Assembly: GCA_017503235.1 (NCBI GenBank)
Contig: JAFVTL010000049.1
Location: 1-40,529 of the forward strand
Direction: 5' to 3'
Source of the DNA: Bacteroidaceae bacterium
GTDB lineage: Bacteria; Bacteroidota; Bacteroidia; Bacteroidales; Bacteroidaceae
Length of the DNA: 40,529 nt
Shown here: positions 15,688-24,572 of the stretch, piece by piece
Numbering within the stretch: position 1 is the stretch's first letter
How the letters are laid out: each line of letters begins with the position of its first letter
Made by a program: the position numbers and the translations under genes
The notes under the pieces: model-generated
Seen by the model: the letters and a program-made list of their open reading frames with translations, nothing else
Database searches by the model: none
What the model was told of the DNA's origin: nothing

Positions 15688-16254
15688 TTAAGCCTTTACA
15701 CGACCTACGTAAGAACCGTCACGTGTATCGATTTCGATGGTTTCACCTTCGTTGATGAACAAAGGAACACGTACTTCAGCACCTGATTCTACAGTTGCAG
15801 GCTTCAATGTATTGGTAGCTGTATCACCCTTCAAGCCCGGTTCTGTATAAGTAATCTTCAGCTGAACCTTAACAGGAAGTTCACCATAAAGGATTGTTTC
15901 TGTAGAAGCGTCAGATACTACGTCGATAACCATACCTTCAATCAAGAAATCAACACCTGTAATGAGTTCCTTACCGATGGGCACTTGGTCAAAAGTTTCC
16001 TGGTTCATGAAGATATAGTCAGAACCTTCCATATAAAGGAATTGGTACGGACGACGTTCTACACGTACATCTTCCAATTTTTCACCGATATTGAAACGAC
16101 GTTCCAACACGTAACCGTTTACCACATCTTTCAACTTTGTACGCATGAAGGTGTTACCCTTACCTGGCTTTACATGCAGGAAGTCAATACAGAAATACAA
16201 TTTGCCGTCCATACGGATAGCTGTTCCAATCTTAATGTCTTGAGCGTTTATCAT
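15688..16254 (-). CDS. efp: Elongation factor P
   Basis: 188 residues, full length with the three beta domains of EF-P. It binds the ribosome between P and E sites and relieves stalling at polyproline. The tip loop KPGKGNTF carries Lys32 at the position modified by beta-lysylation in enterobacteria; no epmA or epmB is in the window, so the modification state here is unknown. C-terminal SGAEVRVPLFINEGETIEIDTRDGSYVGR is typical. It is monocistronic, with a consensus promoter (16310-16341) and a terminator (15634-15670). Confidence 0.97.
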   Translation of the reverse strand: MINAQDIKIGTAIRMDGKLYFCIDFLHVKPGKGNTFMRTKLKDVVNGYVLERRFNIGEKLEDVRVERRPYQFLYMEGSDYIFMNQETFDQVPIGKELITGVDFLIEGMVIDVVSDASTETILYGELPVKVQLKITYTEPGLKGDTATNTLKPATVESGAEVRVPLFINEGETIEIDTRDGSYVGRVKA

Positions 16255-16309
16255 ACTTTTTTTCGCTTATATTTAATTATTATTTCACATTTATTCTTGA
16301 TTTCGGGTG

Positions 16310-16341
16310 CAAAAGTAATGTAAATCAGCAAAAAACGCAAA
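16310..16341 (-). promoter_or_regulatory. Promoter of efp
   Basis: On the minus strand TTTG (16338-16341), 20 bases, TACTTTTG (16310-16317). This is a full match to the Bacteroidetes consensus, giving an efp leader of about 50 bases. Confidence 0.7.
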
Positions 16342-16369
16342 AAGAAATGAGTAAATTTTGCCGCATCCC

Positions 16370-16400
16370 TTTGTTTATTTGAAAAAAGTCACTAATTTTG
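16370..16400 (+). promoter_or_regulatory. Promoter of rpmH
   Basis: TTTG (16370-16373), 19 bases, TAATTTTG (16393-16400): a full match to the consensus. The leader to ATG 16459 is about 50 bases. Confidence 0.7.
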
Positions 16401-16458
16401 CAGCCCGTTACGGAGTGAATTGACAACTCAAGAATAATAACATAAAACAGTATATACA

Positions 16459-16620
16459 ATGAAAAGAACATTCCAACCCTCTAACAGAAAGAGAAAGAAC
16501 AAACACGGATTCCGTGAAAGAATGGCAACCGCTAACGGCCGTCGCGTTTTGGCAAGCCGTCGTGCTAAGGGTCGCAAGAAATTAACTGTATCTGACGAAT
16601 ACAACGGAACTAAGAAATAA
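16459..16620 (+). CDS. rpmH: 50S ribosomal protein L34
   Basis: 53 residues, short enough to be missed by common ORF cut-offs. It starts [22 protein letters not shown] and continues with the conserved [18 protein letters not shown] core, unmistakable for L34, with a short C-terminal extension ending NGTKK. It has its own consensus promoter and a terminator 24 bases after the stop. In many bacteria rpmH lies next to rnpA and dnaA near the origin; here it is next to efp and a PASTA gene, so the canonical origin cluster is not conserved. Confidence 0.97.
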   Translation: MKRTFQPSNRKRKNKHGFRERMATANGRRVLASRRAKGRKKLTVSDEYNGTKK

Positions 16621-16644
16621 TCCGTTCAGACAGATAATCGATTA

Positions 16645-16682
16645 AAGTGGATGAGTCCTAGAGATTCATCCACTTCTTTTTT
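16645..16682 (+). terminator. Terminator of rpmH
   Basis: AAGTGGATGA (16645-16654) pairs perfectly with TCATCCACTT (16666-16675), followed by CTTTTTT. Confidence 0.85.
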
Positions 16683-16763
16683 GTACGTATGCGGATTACA
16701 CCGAATGAGTTCATTCAAACATTGTACCAAAAACCAAGTAATTCCGTGTAATACATGACTATT

Positions 16764-16797
16764 TTTGATATTAATCAAAAAAAACATCGTATCTTTG
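16764..16797 (+). promoter_or_regulatory. Promoter of the PASTA-rluD-ddl unit
   Basis: TATCTTTG (16790-16797) matches TAnnTTTG; TTTG at 16764-16767 is 22 bases upstream, slightly long. ATG 16820 follows about 22 bases later. Confidence 0.5.
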
Positions 16798-16819
16798 AAA
16801 CCAAATAAATTGATTGGAC

Positions 16820-17464
16820 ATGATTTCGCTGAAAGAATTCTTCTCATTCAAAAGCAACCGCTTCTTCTGGCTGAATCTGATAGCCATGGTTGCCGTAGTA
16901 ATCGCCTCCATTTTCGGTGTTTTGGAATGGCTTGACAGTTATACCCGCCACGGAGAATCCATTCTGGTTCCCAATGTCAAGGGACTTCCTCTACAACAGG
17001 CCAAAGAAGAAATGATACAAAAAGACCTCGAAGTATTGGTCGTTGATTCAAACTATGTAAAAGAAATGCCGGCCGGCTCGGTATTGGAACAAAATCCTGA
17101 TGGAGACTCCAAAGTCAAGAAGGGAAGGACCGTCTATCTCATCATCAACACCAACAGTATACCTAAAGTTACGATTCCCGACATCATAGACAACAGTTCA
17201 TACCGACAAGCGGAAGCCCGTTTGCGCGCACTCGGTTTCAAGATGACCGAGCCCGAATTGATTGAAGGCGAAAAAGACTGGGTGTATGCTGTAGAATATA
17301 ACGGAAAGAATCTTTCTGCCGGCGACAAGATTCCTCGCGAATCGGTTCTCACCCTTCGTATTGGAGCTGGAGAAGACGGATTGGAGAACGACTCCATACA
17401 AGCGTCATTACCAGCCAACCAACCCAAAGATGACAAACCCACCATCGACAAGTCCTGGTTCTAA
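16820..17464 (+). CDS. Membrane-anchored PASTA domain protein
   Basis: 214 residues from ATG 16820. A short cytoplasmic N-terminus and one transmembrane helix (about 15-37) are followed by two PASTA domains, about 47-111 (ILVPNVKGLPLQQAKEEM) and 115-182 (VTIPDIIDNSSYRQAEARL), and a polar tail. PASTA domains bind peptidoglycan fragments or beta-lactams in Ser/Thr kinases and PBPs, but here there is no kinase or transpeptidase domain. It is first in a run with rluD (2 bases later) and ddl, so a role in envelope sensing or cell-wall synthesis is plausible but inferred. Confidence 0.85.
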   Translation: MISLKEFFSFKSNRFFWLNLIAMVAVVIASIFGVLEWLDSYTRHGESILVPNVKGLPLQQAKEEMIQKDLEVLVVDSNYVKEMPAGSVLEQNPDGDSKVKKGRTVYLIINTNSIPKVTIPDIIDNSSYRQAEARLRALGFKMTEPELIEGEKDWVYAVEYNGKNLSAGDKIPRESVLTLRIGAGEDGLENDSIQASLPANQPKDDKPTIDKSWF

Positions 17465-17466
17465 TT

Positions 17467-18534
17467 ATGCAAGAATTCATAGACGACATAGATGACAATC
17501 TGGACGATCTTGAACCGATAGTCGACAATCCTGCAGAGCTCTACGAACACTTCCGAGTGGTAGTGGACAAAGGACAAAAGCAGGTGCGTATAGACAAATA
17601 CCTGTTCGAACGGTTGGTCAACTCATCACGCAACCGCATCCAGAAAGCAGCCGATGCCGGTTTTGTCATGGCCAATGGGAAACCAGTAAAGAGCAGCTAC
17701 AAGGTAAAGCCCAATGATGTGCTCACCTTGATGCTTGACCGCCCGCGCTACGAAAACGACATCATTCCTGAAGACATTCCATTGAACGTCGTATATGAAG
17801 ACGATGACTTGATGGTAATCAACAAGCCGGCAGGACTCGTGGTACACCCGGGATGCGGGAATTATCACGGCACACTGGTCAATGCCATAGCCTGGCATTT
17901 GAAGGATAACCCCAAATACGACCCCAATGACCCACAAGTAGGATTGGTTCATCGCATTGATAAAGATACATCGGGATTGTTGGTGGTCGCCAAAACTCCC
18001 GACGCCAAGACGCACCTGGGCCTGCAATTCTTCAACAAGACTACCAAACGCAAATATAACGCCGTAGTATGGGGAACCGTAGAAAAAGACGAAGGTACCA
18101 TTGAAGGAAACATCGGCCGTAATCCCAAAGACAGGATGCAGATGGCCGTATTGAGCGACCCTACCCAGGGAAAGCATGCCGTTACCCACTACAAGGTATT
18201 GGAAAGATTGGGTTATGTCACTTTAGTGGAATGTGTATTGGAGACAGGACGTACCCACCAGATACGTGTCCACATGAAACATATCGGCCATACCTTGTTC
18301 AATGACGAGCGATATGGCGGTCATGAAATTCTGAAAGGAACTCACTTTAGCAAATATAAACAATTCGTAAACAACTGTTTCGACACTTGCCCCCGTCAGG
18401 CACTTCATGCCATGACGTTGGGCTTTGTGCATCCTCGTACCGGCGAAGAGATGTTCTTCACTTCTCCCCTTGCCGACGACATGGTGCAACTGATAGACAA
18501 GTGGCGAAGCTACATCAGTAACAGAGAAGTATGA
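17467..18534 (+). CDS. rluD: RluA-family pseudouridine synthase (RluD-like)
   Basis: 355 residues. An N-terminal acidic stretch and S4 RNA-binding domain (about 38-90, RIDKYLFERLVNSSRNRIQKA) precede the catalytic domain with VHRIDKDTSGLLVVAK; Asp165 is the nucleophile. C-terminal ECVLETGRTHQIRVHMKHIGHTLFNDERYGG is conserved. RluD modifies the helix 69 loop of 23S rRNA; the exact target here is inferred from S4 domain and length. It overlaps ddl by ATGA at 18531-18534. Confidence 0.88.
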   Translation: MQEFIDDIDDNLDDLEPIVDNPAELYEHFRVVVDKGQKQVRIDKYLFERLVNSSRNRIQKAADAGFVMANGKPVKSSYKVKPNDVLTLMLDRPRYENDIIPEDIPLNVVYEDDDLMVINKPAGLVVHPGCGNYHGTLVNAIAWHLKDNPKYDPNDPQVGLVHRIDKDTSGLLVVAKTPDAKTHLGLQFFNKTTKRKYNAVVWGTVEKDEGTIEGNIGRNPKDRMQMAVLSDPTQGKHAVTHYKVLERLGYVTLVECVLETGRTHQIRVHMKHIGHTLFNDERYGGHEILKGTHFSKYKQFVNNCFDTCPRQALHAMTLGFVHPRTGEEMFFTSPLADDMVQLIDKWRSYISNREV

Positions 18535-19511
18535 AAAAACGTACCATAGCCATCGTAGCCGGTGGAGACTCCAGCGAACTTGTAGTCTCTCTGCGTAGTG
18601 CCCAAGGAATCTATTCCTTCATTGACAAGGAAAGATATAATCTCTATATTGTAGAAATGGAAGGCAAGCGTTGGGAAGTAGTATTGCCCGACGGAAACAA
18701 GACTCCCATCGACCGCAACGATTTCAGTTTCGTAGAAAACGGAGAAAAGAAGAGCTTCGATTTTGCCTATATCACCATCCATGGCACACCGGGCGAAAAC
18801 GGTATCTTGCAAGGCTATTTCGATTTGATAGGTATGCCCTACTCCAGCTGCAACGTATTGGTATCGGCCATCACCTTCAACAAGTTCACCTGCAACCAAT
18901 ACCTGAAGGGGTTCGGCATCCGTGTTTCTGAATCAATGATTCTCCGCAAAGGTTTTGAGATTCTTGACGAAGAAGTAATCAACAAAGTAGGATTGCCCTG
19001 CTTCATCAAGCCCAATGCCGGTGGTTCCAGCTTTGGAGTAACCAAGGTCAAGACCAAGGAAGACATACAGCCCGCCATCGAAAAGGCTTTTGGCGAAAGC
19101 GACGAAGTGATGATAGAAGCCTTCATGAAAGGTACGGAAATCACTTGCGGATGCTACAAGACCAAGGACAAGGAAGTGGTATTCCCCATTACCGAAGTGG
19201 TGACCGGCAACGAATTCTTTGACTACGATGCCAAGTACAACGGCCAGGTAGAGGAAATTACTCCGGCACGCATCCCAGAAGAAACCGCCGAACGGGTACG
19301 TCTGCTCACTTCGGCCATCTATGACATCTTGGGTTGTTCGGGCATCATCCGCATCGACTACATCATTACCGAAGGCGAAAAGGTGAACCTGCTCGAAATC
19401 AATACCACTCCGGGCATGACGGCCACCAGCTTCATTCCCCAGCAGGTACGTGCCGCCGGTCTCGACATCAAGGATGTGATGACCGATATCATTGAAGACC
19501 ATTTCAACTAA
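18531..19511 (+). CDS. ddl: D-alanine--D-alanine ligase
   Basis: 326 residues, an ATP-grasp enzyme making the D-Ala-D-Ala dipeptide used by MurF (gene at 3424). Motifs in order: IAIVAGGDSSE, IHGTPGENG (ATP/substrate), GLPCFIKPNAGGSSFGVTKV, EAFMKGTEITCG, SGIIRIDYI and LLEINTTPGMT. All catalytic elements look intact. The start overlaps the rluD stop (ATGA), so translation is coupled. An acyltransferase follows 18 bases later. Confidence 0.96.
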   Translation: MKKRTIAIVAGGDSSELVVSLRSAQGIYSFIDKERYNLYIVEMEGKRWEVVLPDGNKTPIDRNDFSFVENGEKKSFDFAYITIHGTPGENGILQGYFDLIGMPYSSCNVLVSAITFNKFTCNQYLKGFGIRVSESMILRKGFEILDEEVINKVGLPCFIKPNAGGSSFGVTKVKTKEDIQPAIEKAFGESDEVMIEAFMKGTEITCGCYKTKDKEVVFPITEVVTGNEFFDYDAKYNGQVEEITPARIPEETAERVRLLTSAIYDILGCSGIIRIDYIITEGEKVNLLEINTTPGMTATSFIPQQVRAAGLDIKDVMTDIIEDHFN

Positions 19512-19529
19512 CTTTTAAATAGAAGAGCT

Positions 19530-20687
19530 ATGAACATACCTGCTGAATTTGACGAAATTCGTCCGTATGCTCCCGAAGAGCTTCCACAAGTGTATGAGGA
19601 ACTGATTGCCGACCCTATGTTTCAGGCAGTAGTGGCACAAGTGATGCCGGGCATTCCTTTTGACATGTTGGCCGCCCAGATGCGCCAATGCAAGACCAAT
19701 CTGGATTTCCAGAAAGCTTTCTTTTACAAGTTGTTGAAAGAACTGGTGCAGAAATGCGCCAAAGGGATTGACTTCGATTGTTCGGCCATTCAGGACAAAG
19801 CTAACCACTATACCTTCATTTCCAACCACCGCGACATCATTCTGGACGCCGCCTTCCTCGATGTACTATTGGTGGACGAGGGGATGAATACCGTAGAAAT
19901 CGCCATTGGCGACAACCTGCTCATCTATCCTTGGATCAAGAAAGTGGTACGCATCAACAAGTCGTTCATCGTCAAGCGCGGATTGAGCCTGCGCGAGCAA
20001 CTCCAATCTTCTATCCTCATGTCGAAGTACATGCACTTCGCCGCTACGGAAAAGAAAGAGAATATCTGGATTGCCCAGCGACAGGGACGTGCCAAGGATT
20101 CGAACGACCGCACCCAAGACAGCATTCTGAAAATGATGACCATGGCTGGCGAAGGCGACATCATCGACCGTCTGAAAGAGATGAACATCGTGCCGCTTGC
20201 CTTATCTTATGAATATGACCCTTGCGACTATCTGAAAGCCCAGGAAGCCCAGCAGAAACGGGACGACGAAAACTTCAAGAAGAGTCCGCAGGACGACCTC
20301 ATCAACATGCAGACCGGACTCTACGGATACAAAGGAGCCATTCATTTCCAAACCGCAGCCTGCATCAATGACGAATTGGAAGAAATCCGTTCACGTAACT
20401 TGCCGAAGACAGAAGTCTACACCGTCATCGCCGAATTGATAGACAAGTATATCCATCAGAACTACCGCCTCTATCCGGGCAACTACATAGCGCATGACCT
20501 ATTATATAATAAGGTAGAGTTTGCCGACAAATACACAACCGAAGAGAAGGCAATCTTCAACCAATACATCGATGGTCAGTTGGCTAAAATCAGCATACCC
20601 GACAAAGATGAAGCCTTCTTGCGCGAATGCATTTGGGCCATGTATGCCAATCCCGTCACCAACCATCTGAAAGCCATCAACGGATGA
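19530..20687 (+). CDS. Glycerophosphate acyltransferase-like protein
   Basis: 385 residues. It resembles PlsB/PlsC-type acyltransferases: ISNHRDIILDAAFL (His100, Asp102, Asp106) is in place of the HxxxxD motif, and IWIAQRQGRAKDSND aligns with the EGxR block, followed by a proline-containing MNIVPLALSYEYDP. Two deviations are visible: the next Asp after His100 in the usual position is shifted by one residue (H-x5-D), and the expected Glu of EGxR is Gln. It may acylate glycerol phosphate, lysophosphatidate or another lipid at the inner membrane. It is coupled to the following lipoprotein by ATGA at 20684-20687. Confidence 0.7.
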   Translation: MNIPAEFDEIRPYAPEELPQVYEELIADPMFQAVVAQVMPGIPFDMLAAQMRQCKTNLDFQKAFFYKLLKELVQKCAKGIDFDCSAIQDKANHYTFISNHRDIILDAAFLDVLLVDEGMNTVEIAIGDNLLIYPWIKKVVRINKSFIVKRGLSLREQLQSSILMSKYMHFAATEKKENIWIAQRQGRAKDSNDRTQDSILKMMTMAGEGDIIDRLKEMNIVPLALSYEYDPCDYLKAQEAQQKRDDENFKKSPQDDLINMQTGLYGYKGAIHFQTAACINDELEEIRSRNLPKTEVYTVIAELIDKYIHQNYRLYPGNYIAHDLLYNKVEFADKYTTEEKAIFNQYIDGQLAKISIPDKDEAFLRECIWAMYANPVTNHLKAING

Positions 20688-21343
20688 AGCAATGTAGAAT
20701 GATAATATCTCTCTTCTTCGCCACATTCCTGCTATGGGCCTGTGGCGAAGAAGATGAGTATACCTACCCCGACCTCGTAACCGAAATGGCGTGTCTGCAA
20801 ACGGACGCCGAAGGGAAAGGATACCAATTGCTTACCGACCAAGGGCAAGTTTGGTACATCCCCGAGCAACAGCAACCGCTCAAGCTGACCCCCGATTCCA
20901 CCTATCGGGTATTAAGCCGATATGCCCCTGCCGGTTCTTCCAACGGAAAACAGGAAGCGGACATCTACCAACTCTTGTCAACTATCTCGCCTTTACCCCT
21001 GCCTGAATCAGATTACGAAAGCATCCATACCGACCCGGTAAGCATCCAAAGTATCTGGAGAAGCGGAGACTATCTGAACCTCATCCTGAAAGTGATGGTC
21101 AAGGAGGGAGAACACGAATTTTCCTTCATCGACAACGGGATTTTCACCGAAGAAGACGGGACACAGACACTCACTCTGACTCTTTACCACGACCGGAAAG
21201 AGGACGTCGAAGGCTTCTACCGCAAGGCGTACCTTTCAGTTCCATTGTGGCCTTATCAAAATCAATTAACCTCTGGCGACCTCATCACCTTCCGGTTAAA
21301 CACTTACGAAGAAGGGATGACCGCCCGCACATTCAATTATTGA
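20684..21343 (+). CDS. NigD-like lipoprotein
   Basis: 219 residues from MKQCRMIISLFFATFLLWAC; Cys20 after LWA is a plausible lipidation site. The layout EYTYPDLVTEMACLQTDAEGKGYQLLTDQG, a beta-rich N-terminal OB-like half and a C-terminal half ending SGDLITFRLNTYEEG fits the NigD-like family of Bacteroidales, named after a plasmid nig locus. Molecular function is unknown. The frame extends upstream to 20627, but ATG 20684 overlaps the acyltransferase stop and provides the signal peptide. The rhodanese gene begins 3 bases after its stop. Confidence 0.75.
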   Translation: MKQCRMIISLFFATFLLWACGEEDEYTYPDLVTEMACLQTDAEGKGYQLLTDQGQVWYIPEQQQPLKLTPDSTYRVLSRYAPAGSSNGKQEADIYQLLSTISPLPLPESDYESIHTDPVSIQSIWRSGDYLNLILKVMVKEGEHEFSFIDNGIFTEEDGTQTLTLTLYHDRKEDVEGFYRKAYLSVPLWPYQNQLTSGDLITFRLNTYEEGMTARTFNY

Positions 21344-21346
21344 CCT

Positions 21347-21754
21347 ATGATCAAATCGCTTTACTTCATTCTGTTCGTCCTTCTCTTTTCGTCGGGCATG
21401 TGGGCATGCATCAGCAAGAACATCAAATACAAGAACCTCACTGCCGGCCAGTTTCAAGAACTGATTAACGACTCCAACGTCCAGTTAGTGGATGTACGAA
21501 CCGCAACTGAATTCACGGAAGGACACATTCCGGGCAGCCTCAACATTGATGTGAAAGACGAAACAGGATTTCCTCTTGCCGTAGACGAAAGGTTGGATAA
21601 AGAGAAACCGGTAGCCGTCTATTGCCGTAGTGGACGCCGCAGCCGTCAGGCAGCCGATTTTCTGATTAAAAAAGGCTTCAAAAAGGTCTATAACCTCGAC
21701 AAAGGCATCCTCAACTGGATAGAAGAAGGACGGGAGATTGAGCAAGCGGAGTAA
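21347..21754 (+). CDS. Exported single-domain rhodanese
   Basis: 135 residues. A hydrophobic leader ends MWAC (Cys21), which could be a lipobox of atypical sequence or a signal-peptide cleavage region. The rhodanese domain has VQLVDVRTATEFTEGHIPGSLNID and the active-site loop CRSGRRS with Cys93. It should carry or transfer sulfane sulfur outside the cytoplasm. It is the last gene of the PASTA-to-rhodanese run, with a 3-base gap from the NigD-like gene; no clear terminator precedes the inverted-repeat element at 21849. Confidence 0.85.
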   Translation: MIKSLYFILFVLLFSSGMWACISKNIKYKNLTAGQFQELINDSNVQLVDVRTATEFTEGHIPGSLNIDVKDETGFPLAVDERLDKEKPVAVYCRSGRRSRQAADFLIKKGFKKVYNLDKGILNWIEEGREIEQAE

Positions 21755-21848
21755 ATCCATCGGTCAGAATATGGAGAGGCTTCCAATAGATGAGGGACCC
21801 TACAAAGACAGTCCCCACAACACATACAAACTTCAAAGCGCAAAATAA

Positions 21849-22160
21849 AAAAAAGTTTGAAAAACATCTGTCAAAAGTGTCAGCACACCCTAACTCACTG
21901 ACTACCAATACCAAATCCTGACTTTTTGCGCTGAATCATCAGCATTCAATGAATCAGCCACAGATGGATGAAAACACACTGGGAAAACGTTACTTTCTAC
22001 CCCATAAAACTATGCTTTGCACCGACTAACTCAATGCTTTATTTCAATCTGCTGATTTTTCCAAATCAAAATAATCAACCAAAAGTATCAGGTCTTAACA
22101 TTGTGAATCAACGTATTACACACAACTGACACTTTTGACAGATGTTTTTTTAACTTTTTT
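21849..22160. mobile_element. 312-bp inverted-repeat-bounded element, MITE-like candidate
   Basis: Arms of 35 bases (21849-21883 and 22126-22160) match at 33 positions when inverted. They include a perfect 24-base core containing CATCTGTCAAAAGTGTCAG. The 242-bp interior is AT-rich and has no ORF; it contains GCTGAATCATCAGC (palindromic, about 21929-21942) and CCAAAAGTATCAGG, resembling the arm core. It sits between the 3' ends of two convergent units. No clear target duplication was found. An invertible segment or long RNA hairpin are alternatives. Confidence 0.5.
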
Positions 22161-22277
22161 GCATTAACAAGGAGCTTGGCGATGATGATTAGAAAAGTAC
22201 AAACATTCAACAAACATGTTTAATGACTTAGATGGGGCGAACAATACCATCCGAAACAGACGATTCCAATTGGCTAC

Positions 22278-22316
22278 AAAAAAATAGGCAGGGAAAATCG
22301 ATTCACCCCGCCTATT
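22278..22316 (-). terminator. Terminator of the XRE-to-argF' operon
   Basis: Read on the minus strand, AATAGGCGGGG pairs with CCCTGCCTATT through one G-U pair and is followed by a T run (A run at 22278-22284 on the plus strand). It lies 25 bases past the argF' stop. Confidence 0.8.
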
Positions 22317-22340
22317 ACTGATTGTATATCAACACGTTTC

Positions 22341-23303
22341 TTACAAGTTCTGCAGCATCCGCTTCAGGACAACCGTTGCTGAAATCTCACGATTGGCCGC
22401 TTCAGGAATAACCAACGAAGTAGGCGCTTCAATCACATCGTCAGTCACAATCATATTGCGACGAACTGGAAGGCAATGCATGAAATGTGCATTGTTGGTC
22501 ACCGCCATGTGAGCGGCATCTACTGTCCAACTCATGTCCTTGCAAAGAATCTTTCCATAATCCTCAGGACGGGTAACACCCGGACAAGCCCAATTCTTGG
22601 CATAGATGAAATCGGCTCCTTCGAAAGCCTTCATCTGGTCATATTCTACCTTGGCACCACGAGCAAAAGCGGGGTCAAGTTCATAACCTTCGGGATGAGT
22701 AATCACAAAGTCCACATCGGCTTCGTTCATAAAATCAGCAAATGAATTAGGCACCGCTTGCGGCAAAGCCTTGGGATGAGGAGCCCAAGTAAGCACAACC
22801 TTGGGACGGTCTTTCTTCTTGTACTCTTCGATGGTAATCAAGTCGGCAAATGCCTGCAACGGATGTCCGGTAGCTGCTTCCATTGAGAAGACCGGTTTGC
22901 CGGAATATTGGATGAACTGGTTCAATATCTTTTCTGTGTAATCGTCTTCCCTATTTTGGAATTGGGCAAACGAGCGTACCCCGATGATGTCGCAATACGA
23001 AGCCATAACCGGGATGGCTTCCAACAAGTGTTCACTCTTGTCACCGTCCATAATCACGCCCCGTTCGGTTTCCAACTTCCACGCACCTTGATTCACATCG
23101 AGTACAATGACATCCATACCCAAGTTGCGGGCAGCCTTCTGCGTACTCAGACGCGTACGGAGACTATTGTTGAAGAATATCAGCAGACAAGTCTTGTGCT
23201 TGCCCAATGACTCATACTTATAACGGTCCTGCTTGATTTCGAACGCTTCATTCAAAGCGGTCTTCAAGTCACCTAAATCAAATACATTTCTGTAGTATCT
23301 CAT
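22341..23303 (-). CDS. argF': N-succinylornithine carbamoyltransferase
   Basis: 320 residues. It carbamoylates an N-acylated ornithine, making N-acylcitrulline in the Bacteroidetes variant of arginine synthesis. Motifs: carbamoyl-phosphate site FFNNSLRTRLSTQ (44-55), TWAPHPKALPQAVPNSF, FMHCLPVRRN near the C-terminus. The sequence aligns without gaps at its N-terminus to the B. fragilis SOTCase I remember, where residue 90 is Pro; here residue 90 is Ser (MDGDKSEHLLEA). Acetylornithine enzymes have Glu there, so Ser still argues for succinylornithine. It is the last gene of an operon with proB and proA, starting 15 bases after proA. Confidence 0.93.
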   Translation of the reverse strand: MRYYRNVFDLGDLKTALNEAFEIKQDRYKYESLGKHKTCLLIFFNNSLRTRLSTQKAARNLGMDVIVLDVNQGAWKLETERGVIMDGDKSEHLLEAIPVMASYCDIIGVRSFAQFQNREDDYTEKILNQFIQYSGKPVFSMEAATGHPLQAFADLITIEEYKKKDRPKVVLTWAPHPKALPQAVPNSFADFMNEADVDFVITHPEGYELDPAFARGAKVEYDQMKAFEGADFIYAKNWACPGVTRPEDYGKILCKDMSWTVDAAHMAVTNNAHFMHCLPVRRNMIVTDDVIEAPTSLVIPEAANREISATVVLKRMLQNL

Positions 23304-23318
23304 AATAATCTATCTATT

Positions 23319-24572
23319 TTATTTCCTAATCTGTCCTTCACCCTCTATCACCCACTTATAGGTATTCAGTTCTTCCAAGCCCATCGGGCCACGAGCATGG
23401 AGTTTCTGTGTACTGATACCGATTTCGGCTCCCAAGCCAAATTCACCTCCGTCCGTAAATGAAGTGGGAACATTTACATAGACGCAAGCCGCATCCACAG
23501 CCTTTACAAAATAATCGGCCGCCACTTGGCTTTCAGTGACTATACATTCACTATGTCCGGAACCGTTCCTGCTAATGTGGGCAACCGCTTCTTCCAGGCT
23601 CTCCACCACTTTGATTGACATCTTATAATCGAGAAATTCCGTTCCATAGCTTTCTTCCGTAGCAGGTTGCAGCAATTCCTTGGGATAGACGTTTTCCAAC
23701 ATCCGATAAGATTCTGCATCTGCATAAATCCTAACATTGGAGGAAACCATATCCATACAGATAGCAGGAAGGTCCGCTACCCTATCGCGATGTATCAGCA
23801 AACAGTCCAATGCATTGCAGACACTGACACGACGAGTCTTGGCATTCTTCACAATGGCCTTCCCCTTCACTACATCAGCATCCTTGTCAAAGTAAGTGTG
23901 ACAAACACCGGCACCTGTTTCAATGACAGGAATGGTGGCATTCTGTCGTACAAAATCAATCAATCCACGTCCGCCACGAGGAATCAGCAAATCTACATAA
24001 CCCCGTGCGTTCAGCAATTCGCCCGTTGATTCATGATCGGCAGGAAGCAGCGCCACCAAATCCGACGTAAGTCCATAAGCCTCCAACACCCCATGAATTA
24101 CTTCCACAATGGCACGGTTTGAAGAATCGGCGTCACTACCTCCTTTCAAAAGGCAGGCATTGCCCGACTTGAAGCAGAGGGAGAACACATCGAGTGTCAC
24201 GTTAGGGCGAGCTTCGTAAATCATACCTATCACTCCAAAAGGCACGCTGACTTTCTTCAGCCGCATACCATTAGGGCGAACGGTGGTTCCCAACAAACGT
24301 CCAATGGGAGACGGCAACCGAGCTACGCTCCTTATTCCATCAGCTATCCCCTTGATACGTTCTTCCGTCAATTTCAAACGATCATACTTAGGGTTAGCTT
24401 CATCCATTCTTGCCAAGTCCTTGGCATTCTCTTTCAATATATGAATAGCCTTAGCTTCAGTAGCATCAGCTACCGCACAGAGCACTTCATTGATTTTCTC
24501 TTCACTACAGAAAGCAAGGCTTCGGCTTGCCTGGCGTACGCGCTGAAAAGTTTCTGTCAGTCTTCCCATCAT
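23319..24572 (-). CDS. proA: Glutamate-5-semialdehyde dehydrogenase
   Basis: 417 residues. It reduces gamma-glutamyl phosphate to glutamate semialdehyde with NADPH, the second step of proline synthesis. Motifs: [41 protein letters not shown], and the catalytic Cys252 in [14 protein letters not shown]-terminal [22 protein letters not shown]. Its ATG overlaps the proB TGA (24569-24572), fixing the start and coupling translation of two enzymes whose intermediate is labile. Confidence 0.97.
   Translation of the reverse strand: MMGRLTETFQRVRQASRSLAFCSEEKINEVLCAVADATEAKAIHILKENAKDLARMDEANPKYDRLKLTEERIKGIADGIRSVARLPSPIGRLLGTTVRPNGMRLKKVSVPFGVIGMIYEARPNVTLDVFSLCFKSGNACLLKGGSDADSSNRAIVEVIHGVLEAYGLTSDLVALLPADHESTGELLNARGYVDLLIPRGGRGLIDFVRQNATIPVIETGAGVCHTYFDKDADVVKGKAIVKNAKTRRVSVCNALDCLLIHRDRVADLPAICMDMVSSNVRIYADAESYRMLENVYPKELLQPATEESYGTEFLDYKMSIKVVESLEEAVAHISRNGSGHSECIVTESQVAADYFVKAVDAACVYVNVPTSFTDGGEFGLGAEIGISTQKLHARGPMGLEELNTYKWVIEGEGQIRK

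Noticed and set aside
16459..16620. Replication-origin region marked by rpmH
   Set aside because: No dnaA, rnpA or DnaA-box cluster was seen nearby; rpmH alone does not mark an origin here.
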